Source of the DNA: Pseudomonadota bacterium | GTDB taxonomy: Bacteria; Pseudomonadota; Gammaproteobacteria; Burkholderiales; Burkholderiaceae_C | Reading direction: 5' to 3' | NCBI GenBank assembly: GCA_020161145.1 | Contig: JAIUPQ010000005.1 | Coordinates: 1 to 64,000, forward strand | Length of the DNA: 64,000 bases | In this document: one piece after another, positions 1-8,430 of the stretch | How the letters are laid out: every line of letters begins with the position of its first letter | How positions within the stretch are numbered: position 1 is the first letter of the stretch | Position numbers and translations under genes: made by a program | Notes under the pieces: generated by a model | Database searches by the model: none | Told to the model about the DNA's origin: nothing | Seen by the model: only the letters and a program-made list of their open reading frames with translations

Positions 1-57
1 CACGCGCTTGCGGGTCTTCTTGGTCGTCAGCTCAAGGCCCAGGCTGGTTTGCTTCAT
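1..57 (-). CDS. IS5-family transposase, N-terminal fragment (runs off the window)
   Basis: Only 19 codons are visible, starting MKQTSLGLELTTKKTRKR, which matches the well-conserved N-terminus of IS5-group transposases. The ATG is at 57-55; a purine-rich GAGAGG lies about 13 bases upstream. The catalytic DDE domain would be to the left. The call rests on this short motif together with the matching element end and CTAG target next to it. Confidence 0.75.
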   Translation of the reverse strand, partial: MKQTSLGLELTTKKTRKRV

Positions 58-124
58 GGCACCATCTTGCCCTCTCACGCCTGCGCGCGGTACCAGGGGT
101 TGCTCGGGTTTGTGCAGAGTGTCC
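1..124 (-). mobile_element. IS5-family insertion sequence, 5' end only
   Basis: The left edge of the window is the start of an insertion sequence transcribed leftwards. It contains the first codons of an IS5-type transposase (start at 57) and a leader of about 67 bases ending in the terminal inverted repeat, which reads GGACACTCTGCACAAA on the minus strand from base 124. Directly outside lies CTAG (125-128), the 4-bp YTAR-type target preferred by IS5 elements. The other end, and hence the second copy of CTAG, is outside the window. It interrupts a TonB-dependent receptor gene. Confidence 0.8.
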
Positions 125-440
125 CTAGGGATACGTTTACTTCGCGCGTAACGTTGGCGGAAGTGACCTTGTATCGGCCGGGAGGCAGTTTGGAGAACTG
201 AAACGAGCCGTCTTTGCCCACGGTGGCACTACGTGACACGCCCGTTTCTGTGTTGACGATAACTACGGACTCTCCTGATGTGGCCTGTCCGAAAATAGAG
301 CCTTCGGCACTTTGTGCAAAGGCTGGCGAGGCGAAATTTAAATTACTTACAAGCGCAAGCCCAAGCGCATTCATCAGCGCGGACTGGCGAAAGGTTGGTT
401 TACGTGTAATGCTACAAAAAAATGGACGATGGTTTTTCAT
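125..440 (-). pseudogene. TonB-dependent receptor (Oar-like), N-terminal part, disrupted by IS insertion
   Basis: The reading frame starts at an ATG at 440 with GAGG four bases upstream. It gives a signal peptide ending in AFAQ (about residue 43), followed by a carboxypeptidase-regulatory-like beta-sandwich (residues 45-104: GSIFGQATSGESVVIVNTET, then DGSFQFSKLPPGRYKV), as found at the N-terminus of Oar-type TonB-dependent receptors. The frame enters the IS at codon 105-106, within CTAG (125-128), and ends at an IS-encoded stop at 75 after 121 residues. The plug and barrel would lie beyond the IS, outside the window. A beta-barrel receptor cannot be made from this copy. The AT-richer composition differs from the rest of the window and fits acquired DNA. 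Confidence 0.7.
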
Positions 441-652
441 GGAGCCTCATTTCTATTTAATGTATGTGAAAAAACACTTCACAAGCCCAACGGGCTGACA
501 TGGAGAGCGAAGATGGTGATATAAGAATCGCCAGTTTCATTAAAACGTGCTCGCAGCGCATAGCCAAGTGGGTTTTCCCCTTGTCGCTTGACTGCAACAA
601 GATGAAAGTGAAACAGGCTTAGGCAACCTATCAACCAACGGAAGTCACCTCC

Positions 653-1594
653 ATGCACCTACTCGTCATCGCCGACCCCCTGGACGGCTTCAAGACCTAC
701 AAAGACACCACCTACGCCATGCTGCGCGAGGCGGCGCGGCGGGGGCACCGGCTGGCCGCATGCGAGCCGCGCGACCTGCATTGGGTGAGCGGCGGGCGGG
801 TCAGTGCCCGCCAGCGCGCGCTGACGCTGACGGGGGGTGACCACGCCTGGTACACGGCGGGCGAGCCGCAGGTTGCGGCGCTGGCTGACTTTGACGCCGT
901 GCTGATGCGCAAAGACCCGCCGTTCGACAGCGAGTACTTCTACGCCACCCACTTGCTGTCGCGCGCGCAAGCCGAGGGCGCGCGCGTGGTCAACGATGCG
1001 CGGGCGCTGCGCGAACACCCCGAGAAGCTGGCCATCCTCGAGTTCCCCGAGCTTGCGCCGCCGACGCTGGTCACGCGCAGCGAGGCCGATGTGCGCGCCT
1101 TTCACGCCCAGATGGGCGACATCATCCTGAAGCCGCTGGACGGCATGGGCGGCGCCGGCATCTTCCGCGTCAAGGCCGATGGCCTGAACCTGGGCAGCGT
1201 CATCGAGACGCTGAATCGCCATGGGGCGCAAACACTGATGGTGCAGCGCTTCGAGCCCGCCATCGCCGATGGCGACAAGCGCGTGCTGGTCATCGCGGGC
1301 GAGCCGGTGCCGTTTGCGCTGGCGCGCATTCCGCAGGGCGGCGAGGTGCGCGGCAACCTGGCCGCCGGTGGGCGAGGCGAGGCGCGGCCGCTGACCGCAC
1401 GCGACCGCGAGATTGCGCAGGCAGTGGCCGAGCGCCTGGCGCCGCGCGGGCTGTTGCTGCTGGGGTTGGACGTGATCGGCGAGCGGCTGACCGAAATCAA
1501 CGTCACCAGCCCCACCGGTTTTCAGGAAATCACCAACCAGACCGGCTTCGACGTGGCGGCGCGGTTTGTGGACGCGCTGGAGGCCTTGGCGTAG
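653..1594 (+). CDS. gshB: Glutathione synthetase
   Basis: A 313-residue protein matching the length of bacterial GshB (about 315), the ATP-dependent ligase that joins gamma-glutamylcysteine to glycine in the cytosol. The N-terminal domain (1-120) has the family features ADPLDGFKTYKDTT and RKDPPFDSEY. The ATP-grasp domain follows, with the nucleotide-binding loop KPLDGMGGAGIF (about 158-170) and the C-terminal metal/substrate loop NVTSPTGFQEI (about 283-293). The ATG at 653 gives the conserved start. No gshA is nearby. The next gene, an ABC-F ATPase, starts 30 bases downstream and may be co-transcribed. Confidence 0.95.
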   Translation: MHLLVIADPLDGFKTYKDTTYAMLREAARRGHRLAACEPRDLHWVSGGRVSARQRALTLTGGDHAWYTAGEPQVAALADFDAVLMRKDPPFDSEYFYATHLLSRAQAEGARVVNDARALREHPEKLAILEFPELAPPTLVTRSEADVRAFHAQMGDIILKPLDGMGGAGIFRVKADGLNLGSVIETLNRHGAQTLMVQRFEPAIADGDKRVLVIAGEPVPFALARIPQGGEVRGNLAAGGRGEARPLTARDREIAQAVAERLAPRGLLLLGLDVIGERLTEINVTSPTGFQEITNQTGFDVAARFVDALEALA

Positions 1595-1607
1595 CCCGCT
1601 CGCGCCA

Positions 1608-1624
1608 GCCGCGACAATCGCGGC
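1608..1624 (+). promoter_or_regulatory. Perfect hairpin abutting the start codon of the ABC-F gene
   Basis: Bases 1608-1614 and 1618-1624 form a perfect 7-bp stem (GCCGCGA/TCGCGGC) around CAA, ending one base before the ATG at 1625. No Shine-Dalgarno sequence is visible. The embedded GACAAT at 1613-1618 resembles a -10 box placed so that transcription would begin at or near the ATG. It could therefore be a hairpin over the start or a promoter for a leaderless transcript; neither is proven. Confidence 0.35.
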
Positions 1625-3502
1625 ATGGCCCTGCTGACCCTCTCTCAAGCCCATCTCGCCTACGGGCACGTGCCGCTGCTGGACGGCGTGGATTTCTCGC
1701 TGGAGGCCGGCGAGCGCGTGGGGCTGATCGGCCGCAACGGCGCCGGCAAATCGTCGCTGCTGAAGATCCTGGCCGGCATCGAGCGGCCCGATGACGGTGC
1801 GCTGCAATGCCAGGCCGGCGTGCGCACCGCCTATGTGTCGCAGGAGCCGGCCATGGCCGAGGACGCCACGGTGTTCGACGTGGTGGGCGAAGGCCTGGCC
1901 GAAGTGCGGGCCTTGCGCGCGCGCTTCGAGGCCGCCGCCCCCGGGGAAGACCTGAACGCCTTGCAAACCCGTATCGAGCAGCTGGATGGCTGGACCTGGG
2001 AGCAGCGGGTGGCCGAGACGCTGGATCACCTGGGCCTGCCGCCCGAGCGGGTGGTGGGCACGCTCTCGGGTGGGCTCAAAAAGCGTGTGGCGCTGGGGCG
2101 CGCGCTGGTGGCGGCGCCCGAGGTGCTGCTGCTGGACGAACCCACCAACCACCTGGATCTGGATGCCATCGTCTGGCTGGGCGACCTGCTGGCGGCCCGG
2201 CGCGGCGCGCTGGTGCTCATCACCCACGACCGTGCGTTTCTGGACCGGGTGACCACCCGCATCGTCGAGCTGGACCGGGGGCGGCTGCGCGGCTACCCCG
2301 GCAACTTCAGTGCGTTCGAGGCCACCAAAGCGCGCGAGCTGCAAGCCGAGGCGCTGGCCAACGCCCGTGCCGACAAGCTGCTGGCGCAGGAGGAAGTCTG
2401 GGTGCGCCAGGGCGTGGAGGCCCGTCGCACGCGCAGCGTCGCCCGCGTCCAGCGGCTGGAGCGGCTGCGGGCGGCGCGCCTGGCGCGGCGCGACGTGCTG
2501 GGTGGTGTACGCCTGGCGCTGGACGCCGGGGGCGCCAGTGGCAAGATCGTTGCCGAGCTCGACCGCGTGAGCAAGCGCTTTGGGGATGCGCCGCCCGTGG
2601 TGCAGGGGTTTTCCACCACCATCTTGCGTGGCGACAAGATCGGCCTGGTGGGCCCCAACGGGGCGGGCAAGACCACCTTGCTCAAACTCATCCTCGGCGA
2701 GTTGGAGCCGGACACCGGCAGCGTGTCTCGCGGCAGCCGCCTGCAGGTGGCGTACTTCGACCAGATGCGCGCTGCGCTGGACCTGCAGGCCACGCTGGCC
2801 GACACCATCAACCCCGGCAGCGAGTGGGTGGAGATCGGCCATGAGCGCAAGCATGTGATGAGCTATCTGGGCGACTTTCTGTTCTCGCCCGCCCGTGCCC
2901 ACGCTCCCGTGCACAGTCTCTCGGGCGGCGAGCGCAACCGCCTGCTGCTGGCGCGGCTGTTTGCCCGTCCGGCCAACGTGCTGGTGCTGGACGAGCCCAC
3001 CAACGACCTCGACATCGAAACCCTGGAGCTGCTGGAAAGCCTGTTGCAAGACTACGACGGCACGGTGTTTCTGGTCAGCCACGACCGGCGCTTCGTGGAC
3101 AACGTGGTCACCAGCACCCTGGTCTGGGAGGGCGATCAGCGCCCCGGCCAGTGGCGCGAGTACGTCGGTGGCATCGAAGACTGGCTGGCCCAGCGCGCGC
3201 GCCTGCCTGAGGTGCCTGTCGCGGCGGCGGCCACGGCGGCGGTGCCGGCCGCCACGCCCGCGCCCGCCAAGATGCGTACCAAGCTCAGCTACAAGGAGCA
3301 GCGCGAATGGGACGCGCTACCCGGTCGCATCGAAGCCCTGGAAGCCGAACAGGCGCAGCTGGATGCCCGCCTGGCCGACCCCGCCTTCTTCACCGGTCCG
3401 CCCGACGAGGTGGCGCGCACGACCACCCGCCATGCGCAGATCGAGGATGAACTGATGGCGTTACTGGAGCGCTGGGCCGAGCTGGAGGGCCGCGGCGCGT
3501 AG
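1625..3502 (+). CDS. uup: ABC-F family ATPase, Uup-like
   Basis: A 625-residue soluble protein with two ABC ATPase domains and no membrane segment, as in ABC-F translation and ribosome-associated factors. Domain 1 has Walker A GRNGAGKSS (about 36-44), signature LSGGLKKRVAL (about 146) and Walker B LLLDEPTNHLDL (about 168). Domain 2 has GPNGAGKTT (about 342), LSGGERNR (about 433) and VLVLDEPTNDLD (about 452). A linker rich in Ala and Pro leads to a C-terminal coiled coil (about 540-625), which is diagnostic of Uup rather than EttA. Uup in E. coli affects transposon excision and ribosome assembly. Its 3' end overlaps the convergent ybiB gene by 42 bases. Confidence 0.9.
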   Translation: MALLTLSQAHLAYGHVPLLDGVDFSLEAGERVGLIGRNGAGKSSLLKILAGIERPDDGALQCQAGVRTAYVSQEPAMAEDATVFDVVGEGLAEVRALRARFEAAAPGEDLNALQTRIEQLDGWTWEQRVAETLDHLGLPPERVVGTLSGGLKKRVALGRALVAAPEVLLLDEPTNHLDLDAIVWLGDLLAARRGALVLITHDRAFLDRVTTRIVELDRGRLRGYPGNFSAFEATKARELQAEALANARADKLLAQEEVWVRQGVEARRTRSVARVQRLERLRAARLARRDVLGGVRLALDAGGASGKIVAELDRVSKRFGDAPPVVQGFSTTILRGDKIGLVGPNGAGKTTLLKLILGELEPDTGSVSRGSRLQVAYFDQMRAALDLQATLADTINPGSEWVEIGHERKHVMSYLGDFLFSPARAHAPVHSLSGGERNRLLLARLFARPANVLVLDEPTNDLDIETLELLESLLQDYDGTVFLVSHDRRFVDNVVTSTLVWEGDQRPGQWREYVGGIEDWLAQRARLPEVPVAAAATAAVPAATPAPAKMRTKLSYKEQREWDALPGRIEALEAEQAQLDARLADPAFFTGPPDEVARTTTRHAQIEDELMALLERWAELEGRGA

Positions 3503-4405
3503 CGCCTGCAGCGCCTGCACCTGCCGTGCAATCGGTGCGGGCACCGACAGGTGGCCATCCAGCATGGCCGCAGTGGTCGCGGCGGTGTGCGCCGCGTCGC
3601 AGGCCGCCAACCCCTCGGGTAGCGCGGCCAGCGAGCCGGTCTGGGCCGGTACCTCCAGGTCGTCGCGCGGCTGGCCGGCCAGGAACGCCCGCAGCTGAGG
3701 CTGGCGGCGCGCGTCGGCCACCGGCTCGCCTTCGGTGCCGCGCAACACCATCGCGTGGGCGCCGGCCAGTTGCAGATACGCCGCTGTGCTGAGCGCGTAC
3801 TCGGGGTGGGTGTGGTTGACCACCCGCAGCGCCCCAGGCTGCGGCGCCAGCAGCTTGACCACGATGTGGGCGCTGTTGCGCAGCCCGATCACCTCGCGCC
3901 AGGCCAGCATCTGCGCCAGGCCCGGATGCAGCGCCGCAATGGGCATCCAGGCCGGCATGCGGTTGGCCCAGGCTGCGGCCACGGCGGCGGCATCGGTACA
4001 GACCGGCCAGCCCAGCGCGGCCGCCACCGCAAAACTGGTAACCCGGTCGGCGCCTGCCGGCGTGCCATGCACCAGCACCGGTATCCCCTCGCGCGCCAGC
4101 AGCGCCGCCAGCAGTGGCGTCAGGCACGGCAGTTTGCGCGCGCCGTTGTAGCTGGGCAAGGCCACCATGCCCGCTGCCTGCGGCAGCGGCGCCAGGCCTG
4201 CCTGGACGGCGTCCAGAAATCCCGCCAGTTCATCGGCTGATTCGCCCTTGATGCGCATGGCCGCCGCAAACGCCCCGCACGCCAATGGCGCCACATGGCC
4301 GGCCAGCAACTCGCTCATGGCCGCGCCAGCCTGGTCGCGGGTCAAATCCCGCGCGCCAGCCTTGCCGCGCCCCACCTCTTTCAGATACGCCGTGAATGCC
4401 GTCAT
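3461..4405 (-). CDS. ybiB: YbiB family DNA-binding protein (TrpD2, anthranilate phosphoribosyltransferase-like fold)
   Basis: A 314-residue protein with an N-terminal helical glycosyltransferase-family-3 domain (about 1-75: GAAMSELLAGHVAPLACGAF) followed by a phosphoribosyltransferase-like alpha/beta domain. The glycine-rich PRPP loop of true TrpD is replaced by SYNGARK, as in the YbiB/TrpD2 family, whose E. coli member binds nucleic acids without sequence preference and is LexA-regulated. The start at 4405 was chosen because MTAFTAYLKEVGRGK aligns with the family N-terminus; the frame is open a little further upstream, across a terminator hairpin. The gene converges on and overlaps the ABC-F gene. 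Confidence 0.85.
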   Translation of the reverse strand: MTAFTAYLKEVGRGKAGARDLTRDQAGAAMSELLAGHVAPLACGAFAAAMRIKGESADELAGFLDAVQAGLAPLPQAAGMVALPSYNGARKLPCLTPLLAALLAREGIPVLVHGTPAGADRVTSFAVAAALGWPVCTDAAAVAAAWANRMPAWMPIAALHPGLAQMLAWREVIGLRNSAHIVVKLLAPQPGALRVVNHTHPEYALSTAAYLQLAGAHAMVLRGTEGEPVADARRQPQLRAFLAGQPRDDLEVPAQTGSLAALPEGLAACDAAHTAATTAAMLDGHLSVPAPIARQVQALQALRAAALQLGPALQ

Positions 4406-4417
4406 GCCGCCATTATG

Positions 4418-4449
4418 AAAAAAGCCGCCGTGCGGTTGCACGGCGGCTT
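4418..4449 (-). terminator. Rho-independent terminator of the S8 protease gene
   Basis: Perfect 10-bp stem GCCGCCGTGC (4424-4433) / GCACGGCGGC (4438-4447) with loop GGTT, followed on the minus strand by a run of T (4423-4418). It sits 23 bases after the protease stop codon and just upstream of ybiB. Confidence 0.85.
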
Positions 4450-4471
4450 GTTCAGGCAAAGTGCCTCGGGT

Positions 4472-7075
4472 TTACGGACGGGCCACGGTCAGCGTCGGCG
4501 AGCTCCAGGTCTCCCAGTCGGCGGCGTTGCCCCACTTGCCCAGGGCCTTGAGCACGCGCAGGCGCACGGTGTAGTTGCCGTTGGGCACCGTCACCGATTG
4601 GCCTTGCTTGTTCACCACCTCGCCATCCCACTGCCAGGTGAAGAACTTGACCGCCGTTTCGTTGCGCGGCAGGTACTTGTCGCCGCCGAACGTGCCCACC
4701 ACCTTGCCGGTGGCCTGATCCACGACCTCGTAGCCCAGCTTGCTCGACTGGTGATCCAGGTGCACCAGGAAGTAGGGCTGGTCGCCGGCTGCCATCGTGA
4801 AGGTGGCGCCGTCGGGCTGGTTGGTGTAGAAACCATCAATCACCTTGGCCAGCCAGGGGAAGCCGTTGGCCGTCGGGGTCAACACCACCTTGGCCTGGTA
4901 GTCACCCTTGAAGCCCGCGTAGGGCACGCGCGCCACGGGGGTCTCGCTGCCCGCAGGGGTCACCGTCAGGTAACCGCCGTACAGGCTGCCATCGGCCAGC
5001 CCTTCGGGGGCGGTGATGGTCACGCTGACCTGAGCCTTGCCGCCCGCCGGCACCGTCACGGTGTCGTGGTTGAACGCCACCCCGGCCGGCGCATCGAAGA
5101 ACGCGTAGACGTAGGTGTTGGGGCCGGTCGCCAACGCGCTTTGGTGGCCCAGGGCGTAAGACTTGGGCTCGCTGGAGCGGTTGGAGATGGTCAGCTGGCG
5201 CGTGGCCGGACCGGCCTGGCTTTCACCCAGCGCGAGCTGGCTGGGGCCCACCAGCGTGGTGGCCTGGATGGCATCCACCACCTGAATGATGCCAGCGCCT
5301 TGCTGCTGCACCGTGTCGGTGTAGCCTGCGGTGGGGCTGCCGGCCCAGGCGGCGGGTTTGGCGGTGTTCTGGCCGCGCGCCATCAACTCCAGCGGGCGTT
5401 GACGCAGCGTGGGGTCGTTCTCCAGCATCAGCGCGGCGGCGCCTGCCACGTGCGGCGCAGCCATGGACGTGCCCGACAGCGTGGCGTAGCCGCCACCTTC
5501 CAGCGGATAGGTCGAGTAGATGGCACCACCAGGCGCGCCCAGGTTGGGCTTGAGCGTCAGGTCAGGTGCCAGGCCGAAGGAGCTGAAGCCGGACACCAGG
5601 CCGCCCGTCGGGGTCGGGAAGTCGCTCACGCGGTCGGACCAGGTCAGCGAGACGCTGCCCGAGGCCAGGCGGCTGTCGATCAGCGCGCCTTCGGTGTCGG
5701 AGATGGTGACCGTCGGCACCGTGATGGCCGGGGTGCCGGCCACGGTGGCGTTGATGCGGCCCGGCGCGTTGTTGTAAATCACCACGGCCGAGGCGCCAGC
5801 GGTCTGGGCGTTGAAGGCCTTGATGTAGAACGAGCAGCCACCGCGGCGCACCAGCGCGGCCGTGCCGGTGAGGCTGCCAGCCGGCAGGGGCGAGCAGGCG
5901 TCGGTCAGCGAGTCCACCGCGCCCGTGCGGGACATGGGCAGCGAGCCGCTGGTGGGCGGCAGGGGCGAGCCCGAGGCGGGGGCGTAGCCGATGGCGCTGC
6001 CATCGGGAGAGATGTTGAACTCGTTCAGCCGTGCCGACGCGTTGTCATACGAGGCCACGCTGACCACGTGCTTGCCCAGCGCCGGGGCGCTGCTGGCGTA
6101 CAGGCCGAGGGTGCCCGAGTTGCCGGCCGAGGCGATGGTGATCACCCCATTGCGGGCCATGCGGTCCGCGCCGACAGCGGTGGGGTACTTGGGCCACTGG
6201 AACGAGGCGCCAATGCTCATGTTGACCACTTGCATGCCGTCGTTCTGGGCCATTTCCATGGCAGCCAGCATGACGTCGCCGGTGGTGCTGCCGACGCAGC
6301 CAAACACGCGGTAGGCGCCCAGCGTGGCATTGGGGGCCACGCCGATCAAGCCACCGCCGTTGGCGCCGACGATGCCGGCCACGTGGGTGCCATGGCCGCC
6401 GCAGTCATCGGGGTTGGCGTCGGGCACCGGCACGGGGTTGTAGGTCGGGCTGTTGGGGTCGGCGTTGAAGAGGTCGCCGACGAAGTCGTAGCCGAAGGGG
6501 ATGCGCGCCGTGGGGAAGGCGGTGCTGCCCGGCGTGCCGTTGCCGCCGAAGGCGGGGTGGTCGATGTCGATACCGGTGTCGATGACGCCGACCTTGACAC
6601 CTTGGCCGGTCAGGCCCAGTTCATTTTGGGCACGGTCGGCCTGGATCATGGAGATCGAGTTGATGGCCACGTTGGTGGCGGCCATGGCCTGGGCGCGTTC
6701 CACCGGCGTCGGCGCCGGAATCGTCACCACCGGGTACAGCGCGACCACTTGGGGCATGCGCTCGAGCTTGGCGCGGTTGGCGTCGGAGATTTCCACCGAG
6801 ATGCCGTTGAACAGCGTGTTGAACGACTTGCGCAGCTTGTACTGAACGCCGGCGGCCTTGGCGGCCTTGGCAAAGGTGTCGTGATCGGCCTTGACGCGGC
6901 TGGCGGCCACCCCTTCGGTGGTGGGCATGCCCTTGAACTCGACGAACCACAAATTGTTGATGGTTTCGGCGGCGGTGACGGGCACGCTCTGCACGGCGGC
7001 CTGGGCGGATACGGCGCTCAGCGCGCACAGTGTGGCGGCGGCTAGGGCGACGGCGGAATGGTGAATGGTCTTCAC
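4472..7075 (-). CDS. Secreted subtilisin-like serine protease (S8 family, Vpr-like)
   Basis: An 867-residue exported protease. The GTG at 7075 is preferred because AGGAG lies 8 bases upstream and the protein then begins with a clean signal peptide ending SAQA (about residue 26). An inhibitor-I9-like propeptide follows (about 36-115). The catalytic triad is clear: Asp in VIDTGIDIDHP (about 162), His in GHGTHVAG (about 230) and Ser in GTSMAAPHVAG (about 536). A PA-type insertion lies between His and Ser (about 390-475), as in Vpr and lactocepin-like enzymes, and beta-sandwich modules make up the C-terminal 300 residues. It probably degrades extracellular protein. A terminator follows the gene; a hairpin overlaps its Shine-Dalgarno. 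Confidence 0.92.
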   Translation of the reverse strand: MKTIHHSAVALAAATLCALSAVSAQAAVQSVPVTAAETINNLWFVEFKGMPTTEGVAASRVKADHDTFAKAAKAAGVQYKLRKSFNTLFNGISVEISDANRAKLERMPQVVALYPVVTIPAPTPVERAQAMAATNVAINSISMIQADRAQNELGLTGQGVKVGVIDTGIDIDHPAFGGNGTPGSTAFPTARIPFGYDFVGDLFNADPNSPTYNPVPVPDANPDDCGGHGTHVAGIVGANGGGLIGVAPNATLGAYRVFGCVGSTTGDVMLAAMEMAQNDGMQVVNMSIGASFQWPKYPTAVGADRMARNGVITIASAGNSGTLGLYASSAPALGKHVVSVASYDNASARLNEFNISPDGSAIGYAPASGSPLPPTSGSLPMSRTGAVDSLTDACSPLPAGSLTGTAALVRRGGCSFYIKAFNAQTAGASAVVIYNNAPGRINATVAGTPAITVPTVTISDTEGALIDSRLASGSVSLTWSDRVSDFPTPTGGLVSGFSSFGLAPDLTLKPNLGAPGGAIYSTYPLEGGGYATLSGTSMAAPHVAGAAALMLENDPTLRQRPLELMARGQNTAKPAAWAGSPTAGYTDTVQQQGAGIIQVVDAIQATTLVGPSQLALGESQAGPATRQLTISNRSSEPKSYALGHQSALATGPNTYVYAFFDAPAGVAFNHDTVTVPAGGKAQVSVTITAPEGLADGSLYGGYLTVTPAGSETPVARVPYAGFKGDYQAKVVLTPTANGFPWLAKVIDGFYTNQPDGATFTMAAGDQPYFLVHLDHQSSKLGYEVVDQATGKVVGTFGGDKYLPRNETAVKFFTWQWDGEVVNKQGQSVTVPNGNYTVRLRVLKALGKWGNAADWETWSSPTLTVARP

Positions 7076-7083
7076 GCAACAAA

Positions 7084-7105
7084 CTCCTGTTGAGAACAAA
7101 ACAGG
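7084..7105 (-). promoter_or_regulatory. Shine-Dalgarno-overlapping hairpin in the S8 protease leader
   Basis: On the minus strand CCTGTT (7105-7100) can pair with AACAGG (7091-7086) around an 8-base loop. The AGGAG ribosome-binding site occupies 7088-7084, so half of it lies in the stem. This could limit translation of the protease mRNA; it may also be coincidental. Confidence 0.35.
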
Positions 7106-7106
7106 C

Positions 7107-7131
7107 CTGCCGACCGTGTTGGGGCCGGCAG
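7107..7131 (-). terminator. Possible terminator hairpin upstream of the S8 protease gene
   Basis: CTGCCG (7107-7112) and CGGCAG (7126-7131) form a 6-bp stem with a 13-base loop, followed on the minus strand by GCCTGTTTTG. It lies between the end of the reductase gene and the protease start and may stop read-through. The long loop and weak T tract make this uncertain. Confidence 0.35.
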
Positions 7132-7196
7132 GGATGTAGCGGAATGTTGCGAGAAGACGTCGGCGGCGTCGATAGGGGTTCTCCATTCCCCTAGAG

Positions 7197-8297
7197 TTAG
7201 GGGGTGGTCTGAAGCGTGTAGCCCTCGGCGCCGCCGCCGTATAGCGTATGGGGATCCAGCGACTGCAGCGCCAGCCCCTGGCGCCACAGCCGCGCCAGTT
7301 CGGGGTTGGCGATGAAGGGGCGACCCACGGCCACCAGGTCGGCGCGGCCGCTGGCGATGGCGGCCTCGGCCATGGCGTGGTCGTAGCCGTTGTTCACCAT
7401 CCAGGCACCAGGGAATTGCGCCCGCAGCGCGGCCCAGTCGAAGGCCTCGGCGCCGGGCGTGGTGCGCGCGCCGCCGGTCTGGCCCTCGACCACGTGCACG
7501 TAGGCCACGCCCGCAGCCGCCAGCGCCGCCACGGCGGCGCCATAAAGCGCTTGCGGGTCGCTGTCCAGGCCGCAATCGTTGACCGGCGAAATGGGCGAGA
7601 GCCGCACGCCAACCCGGCCTGCGCCGATCTGCGTGCAGCAGGCGCGCACCACCTCGTCCAGCAGGCGCACGCGGTGGGCGATGGGGCCGCCGTAGGCGCT
7701 GCCCAGCCGGTCGTTCACGCTGTCGCAGAGGAACTGCGCCAACAGGTAGCCGTTGGCGGCATGGATCTCAATGCCGTCAAATCCGGCGTCGCGGGCCGCC
7801 TGGGCGGCCCGCGCATAGTCGGCCACGATGGCCGGCAGCTCGTCGTCGCGCAGCGCGCGCGGGGCGCTGACCGGTACAAAGCCGTCGGCCACGAAGGTTT
7901 TGGCCTGGGCCTGACGCGCCGTGCTGGACACCGGGGCCGCGCCGCCAGGCAGCAAGCTGGTGTGGGAGATGCGGCCCACGTGCCACAGCTGCGCCACGAT
8001 TAACCCGCCCGCCGCATGCACGGCCTGGGTGACCGGCCGCCACGCCGCCACCTGGGCGGTGCTGTGCAGGCCTGGCGTGTCCAGGTAGCCGTGGGCCATG
8101 GGGCTGATGGGCGTGGCCTCGCTGATGAGCAGGCCGGCGCCCGTGGCCGGGTTGGCCCGCTGGGCGTAGTAGGTGGCCATCAAGGCATTGGGCAACTGGG
8201 CCGTGGCGCGGTTGCGCGTCAGCGGTGCCATGACCAGCCGGGAGGCCAGCGCCAGATCGCCCACCTGGCAGGCGGAAAACAAGGTTGGTGTGTGCAT
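7197..8297 (-). CDS. Alkene reductase, Old Yellow Enzyme family (NemA-like)
   Basis: A 366-residue FMN-dependent TIM-barrel oxidoreductase, normal length for the NemA/OYE group, which reduces activated alkenes, quinones or nitro compounds with NAD(P)H. The N-terminus LVMAPLTRNRA, QLWHVGR (about 104), the substrate-binding pair in EIHAANGYLLAQFL (HxxN, about 177-180), DRLGSAYGG and the FMN phosphate-binding end ADLVAVGRPFIANP are all present. The start at 8297 gives the conserved MHTPTLFSACQVG. It lies upstream of and co-directional with the protease but is separated from it by about 120 bases. The physiological substrate cannot be deduced. Confidence 0.92.
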   Translation of the reverse strand: MHTPTLFSACQVGDLALASRLVMAPLTRNRATAQLPNALMATYYAQRANPATGAGLLISEATPISPMAHGYLDTPGLHSTAQVAAWRPVTQAVHAAGGLIVAQLWHVGRISHTSLLPGGAAPVSSTARQAQAKTFVADGFVPVSAPRALRDDELPAIVADYARAAQAARDAGFDGIEIHAANGYLLAQFLCDSVNDRLGSAYGGPIAHRVRLLDEVVRACCTQIGAGRVGVRLSPISPVNDCGLDSDPQALYGAAVAALAAAGVAYVHVVEGQTGGARTTPGAEAFDWAALRAQFPGAWMVNNGYDHAMAEAAIASGRADLVAVGRPFIANPELARLWRQGLALQSLDPHTLYGGGAEGYTLQTTP

Positions 8298-8302
8298 GGT
8301 TG

Positions 8303-8382
8303 TGAGCGCCCCAGGTCCGGGCTTTGCCCGGCCCGCCCCCGTGGGGGTCAAGAAAACTTGGGGCGGCCCCGCATTTTCTCGT
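8303..8382. repeat. GC-rich palindromic intergenic repeat
   Basis: Between the divergent reductase and rlmJ genes lies a stretch of nested palindromes: CCGGGCTTTGCCCGG, then CCCCCGTGGGGG, then CTTGGGGCGGCCCC. It resembles the other GC-rich intergenic repeats of the window in style but not base for base. It does not look coding. Confidence 0.5.
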
Positions 8383-8430
8383 GAGCGCCGCTTCGTTTTC
8401 TTGAGAGCGCAGCCTCAATTACAGTGCGCC

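Noticed and set aside
588-625. TTGACT as a -35 box upstream of gshB
   Set aside because: No convincing -10 sequence at the right distance.
659-3082. Long minus-strand open frame across gshB and the ABC-F gene
   Set aside because: Shadow of two well-conserved plus-strand genes; low-complexity His/Gln/Arg composition.
4295-7045. Long plus-strand open frame (over 900 codons) opposite the secreted protease
   Set aside because: It is antisense to a protease with an intact catalytic triad; its composition is dominated by His, Gln, Gly and Arg from reversed GC-rich codons and matches no family.
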